From positions 1 through 5,325 of the forward strand of contig CALKCV010000326.1 of NCBI GenBank assembly GCA_938083405.1: a DNA stretch of 5,325 nt. The letters run 5' to 3'. Each line of letters begins with the position of its first letter. Position 1 is the stretch's first letter. The DNA is from an uncultured Microcoleaceae cyanobacterium. GTDB lineage: Bacteria; Cyanobacteriota; Cyanobacteriia; Cyanobacteriales; Microcoleaceae. Of this stretch, positions 3,621 through 5,325 are shown piece after piece. The position numbers and the translations under genes are program-made. The notes below the pieces were generated by a model. It was not told where the DNA came from and searched no databases. It saw nothing but the letters and a program-made list of their open reading frames with translations.

Positions 3621-5325
3621 CCAAGGGCGCAAAAGTTCTACGGCAATTTGCCATCGGTTATCGTTTTCTTTAACTACGTCGTGGCGATCGAGAGTCTCCA
3701 GGGCGGCTTGCAAGCTGGCGCTATCTATCCGAGTTGCATTGCCGAGGGCGGCGAGGGTTAAACCTTCGGGGTGAGGTGCCAGGGCGGTTAATATTTCCTG
3801 CTGACCTTTGGCACCTTGGGCCGCTTGGTCCCAGACGCCGGTAAAGTAGTACCGACCGTGTCCGTAAAAGTCGGGGTTGTCGATGACGGCTTCTACGTCT
3901 TCTTTCGTAAATATGTTTTTCTGGGGGCGTCCGGTCTCGAATGTAAGTTCGTTGTAGCGGCGGACTAGGAGAAATCCTGCGAGTTGAACCAGATAGGGTT
4001 GACCGTGGGTGAGTTCGTAAATGCGATCGAGTGCCTCTGGTTCGTAGTCGAGGAGGAAGTCTTCGTCGCCGGGGTTGGCTAAGATTTGCCTGGTTGCGCC
4101 GAGGGTGAGGAAACCGACGCGGATGGGAATGATGCTGGCGAAGAAGGGGTGGAAGTAATCTTCGGTCATTTCGTCTAGGGTGTGCAAACCGGCCAGGGCG
4201 AAGGCTAGTTTGGGACTCATCTGCACCATCCCTCGGAGAAATCCCATGAAGTCTGGGGGGATTTTTTTGTTGGCGATTAGGGTTTCGATTTTTTCAAATT
4301 CGTCTAGGGCGACGATTAAACTGCCGTCGAGGTTGCTGATGACGCGGTTGAGGTAGCGTTCAAAGTTGCGATAGGGGAGGTCGAGGAGGTCGGCATCGGC
4401 GGGGGGTTCGAGGTTGACTTCTTTGGCAATGGCATCGGTTATGGCGATGAGGACTTCGCCGACGCCTTGGGGGTTGCTGCCGATGCGGAGGAGGTTGATG
4501 TAGGCGAGTTTGACTTTTGCGCCTAAGAGGTTGGCGATGTTGAGGAGGATGGAGGTTTTGCCCATGCGGCGATGGCCGTAGAGGACGATTGATTGGGGGC
4601 GATCGGTTAAAATCCAGAGTTCTGTTAGGTCTCTGATGATGTCTTCGCGCCCGACAAATTTTTGGCCTACCACGGGATCGCCAATGGTATAGGGGTTGCG
4701 GACTGGTTCGGTTATGTTGATCTGTCCGACTTCGGCGGTTAACTCCAGTAAGGCTTGTTGCCAGTTTTGGGCGATTTCTTTGATGAGTTCTCGTTCTGCC
4801 TGGGGGATGGTTTCGATGTTGTCGAGGATGTTTTTGACTTCTCCTTGGGCGCGGTTGAGGGCGAGCGATCGGGCAGATCGAGAGGGGCTACGTTGAAGCA
4901 TTTGGATATCTGCAATTATTCGTTGCAACGATTTTATAGCTTCCCAGGTGGTGGGGCGCAGCAAGGGTTGTGTTGGTAAAGGTGGTAATTCTAGGTTGGC
5001 GATAGTCGCTAGTTCTTTGGCGTTATGAAAGCTTGCCAGAGTTTGAGCTAAGGCGAATATCTCTTCTCCATAGGGAAGACGGCGCACTACGGCAAAAGCT
5101 TCTATAGCTTTTTCTGGTTCTTTTTGATGCAAATACCAGAAGCCGGCAGCAGCAGCATGGGGAAGAGTATCGAGACGAGTTTGGCTCTTAGTTAACCTTA
5201 TTGTTTGACCGAAAGTTGCCGAAGCAGCATAGACGAGCCTCCAACGGTAGGGATTTCTAGCTAGTTGAGCTACGCGAAATACAACTCGATCTGGGGGGAT
5301 CTCTTCGAGAACTTGATTAACTGCT
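3606..5325 (-). CDS. STAND/AAA-like P-loop ATPase (5' end outside the window)
   Basis: This is a predicted ATP-binding switch protein. At least 572 residues are encoded here, and the frame stays open to the window edge, so the N-terminus is missing. Counting from a TTG codon at 5132, which I regard as internal, residues -64 to about 45 are helical and resemble a TPR-type hairpin (AAAAGFWYLHQKEPEKAIEAF). A probable helical linker follows (about 60-140). NPYTIGDPVVGQKFVGRED (146-164) introduces the NTPase domain, as in archaeal-type ATPase_2/STAND proteins. Walker A is GHRRMGKTS (186-194) and Walker B is SLIVALDEFE (271-280). HGQPYLVQLAG (376-386) is the small-domain motif. The last 70 residues look like a winged helix (ILTALAPHPEGLTLAALGNATRID...WQIAVELLRPWV). 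No membrane segment is visible. Such proteins act as regulators, but the output is unknown. The last codons (VANR-stop) lie in a repeat unit. Confidence 0.85.
   Translation of the reverse strand, partial: AVNQVLEEIPPDRVVFRVAQLARNPYRWRLVYAASATFGQTIRLTKSQTRLDTLPHAAAAGFWYLHQKEPEKAIEAFAVVRRLPYGEEIFALAQTLASFHNAKELATIANLELPPLPTQPLLRPTTWEAIKSLQRIIADIQMLQRSPSRSARSLALNRAQGEVKNILDNIETIPQAERELIKEIAQNWQQALLELTAEVGQINITEPVRNPYTIGDPVVGQKFVGREDIIRDLTELWILTDRPQSIVLYGHRRMGKTSILLNIANLLGAKVKLAYINLLRIGSNPQGVGEVLIAITDAIAKEVNLEPPADADLLDLPYRNFERYLNRVISNLDGSLIVALDEFEKIETLIANKKIPPDFMGFLRGMVQMSPKLAFALAGLHTLDEMTEDYFHPFFASIIPIRVGFLTLGATRQILANPGDEDFLLDYEPEALDRIYELTHGQPYLVQLAGFLLVRRYNELTFETGRPQKNIFTKEDVEAVIDNPDFYGHGRYYFTGVWDQAAQGAKGQQEILTALAPHPEGLTLAALGNATRIDSASLQAALETLDRHDVVKENDNRWQIAVELLRPWVANR

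Noticed and set aside
4696..4979. Plus-strand frames at 4696-4896 and 4755-4979
   Set aside because: They are shadows of the ATPase gene, which has a continuous, motif-bearing frame on the other strand.
5130..5132. TTG at 5132 as start of the ATPase
   Set aside because: The frame continues without a stop for 64 more codons to the window edge, and the upstream residues continue the same helical pattern (HAAAAGFWYLHQKEPEKAI).

Overview
The window looks like chromosome from a cyanobacterium, probably a filamentous one. It carries six exact copies of the octamer GCGATCGC (HIP1) in 5.3 kb. The UMP kinase, ribosome recycling factor and ureohydrolase read like cyanobacterial family members, and the spacers hold the C-rich/G-rich palindromes and short tandem repeats typical of these genomes. 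The genus call is inference only.

Layout. Positions 1-1262 (minus strand) hold the conserved pair pyrH-frr: UMP kinase, then ribosome recycling factor, which overlaps the end of pyrH by 20 bp. frr starts at a GTG preceded by a strong Shine-Dalgarno sequence and is complete except for its stop codon. Positions 1263-1557 are a divergent promoter region between pyrH and a plus-strand agmatinase-family gene (speB, 1558-2478). Positions 2479-2918 are a 440-bp spacer with no convincing gene. It holds two separate inverted-repeat structures: a fold-back element with two CCCCC..GGGGG hairpins (about 2529-2668) and a 125-bp segment bounded by terminal inverted repeats (2773-2897). Positions 2919-3473 encode a CxxC thioredoxin-like protein, followed by a clear intrinsic terminator. 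Positions 3520-3620 are a small tandem hairpin-repeat array that runs into the last codons of a convergent minus-strand gene. That gene (3606-5325, 5' end outside the window) encodes a STAND/AAA-like P-loop ATPase with a helical N-terminal region and a likely winged-helix C-terminus.

Function. pyrH (pyrimidine nucleotides) and frr (ribosome recycling) are housekeeping growth genes. speB would act in arginine/agmatine breakdown to putrescine and urea. The thioredoxin-like protein is a redox protein of unknown substrate. The ATPase is probably a regulatory or signalling switch whose output cannot be told from this fragment. I see no evidence of a new multi-gene system. The most unusual material is the repeat-derived DNA in the spacers, especially where it forms a gene's 3' end or sits just upstream of a start codon.
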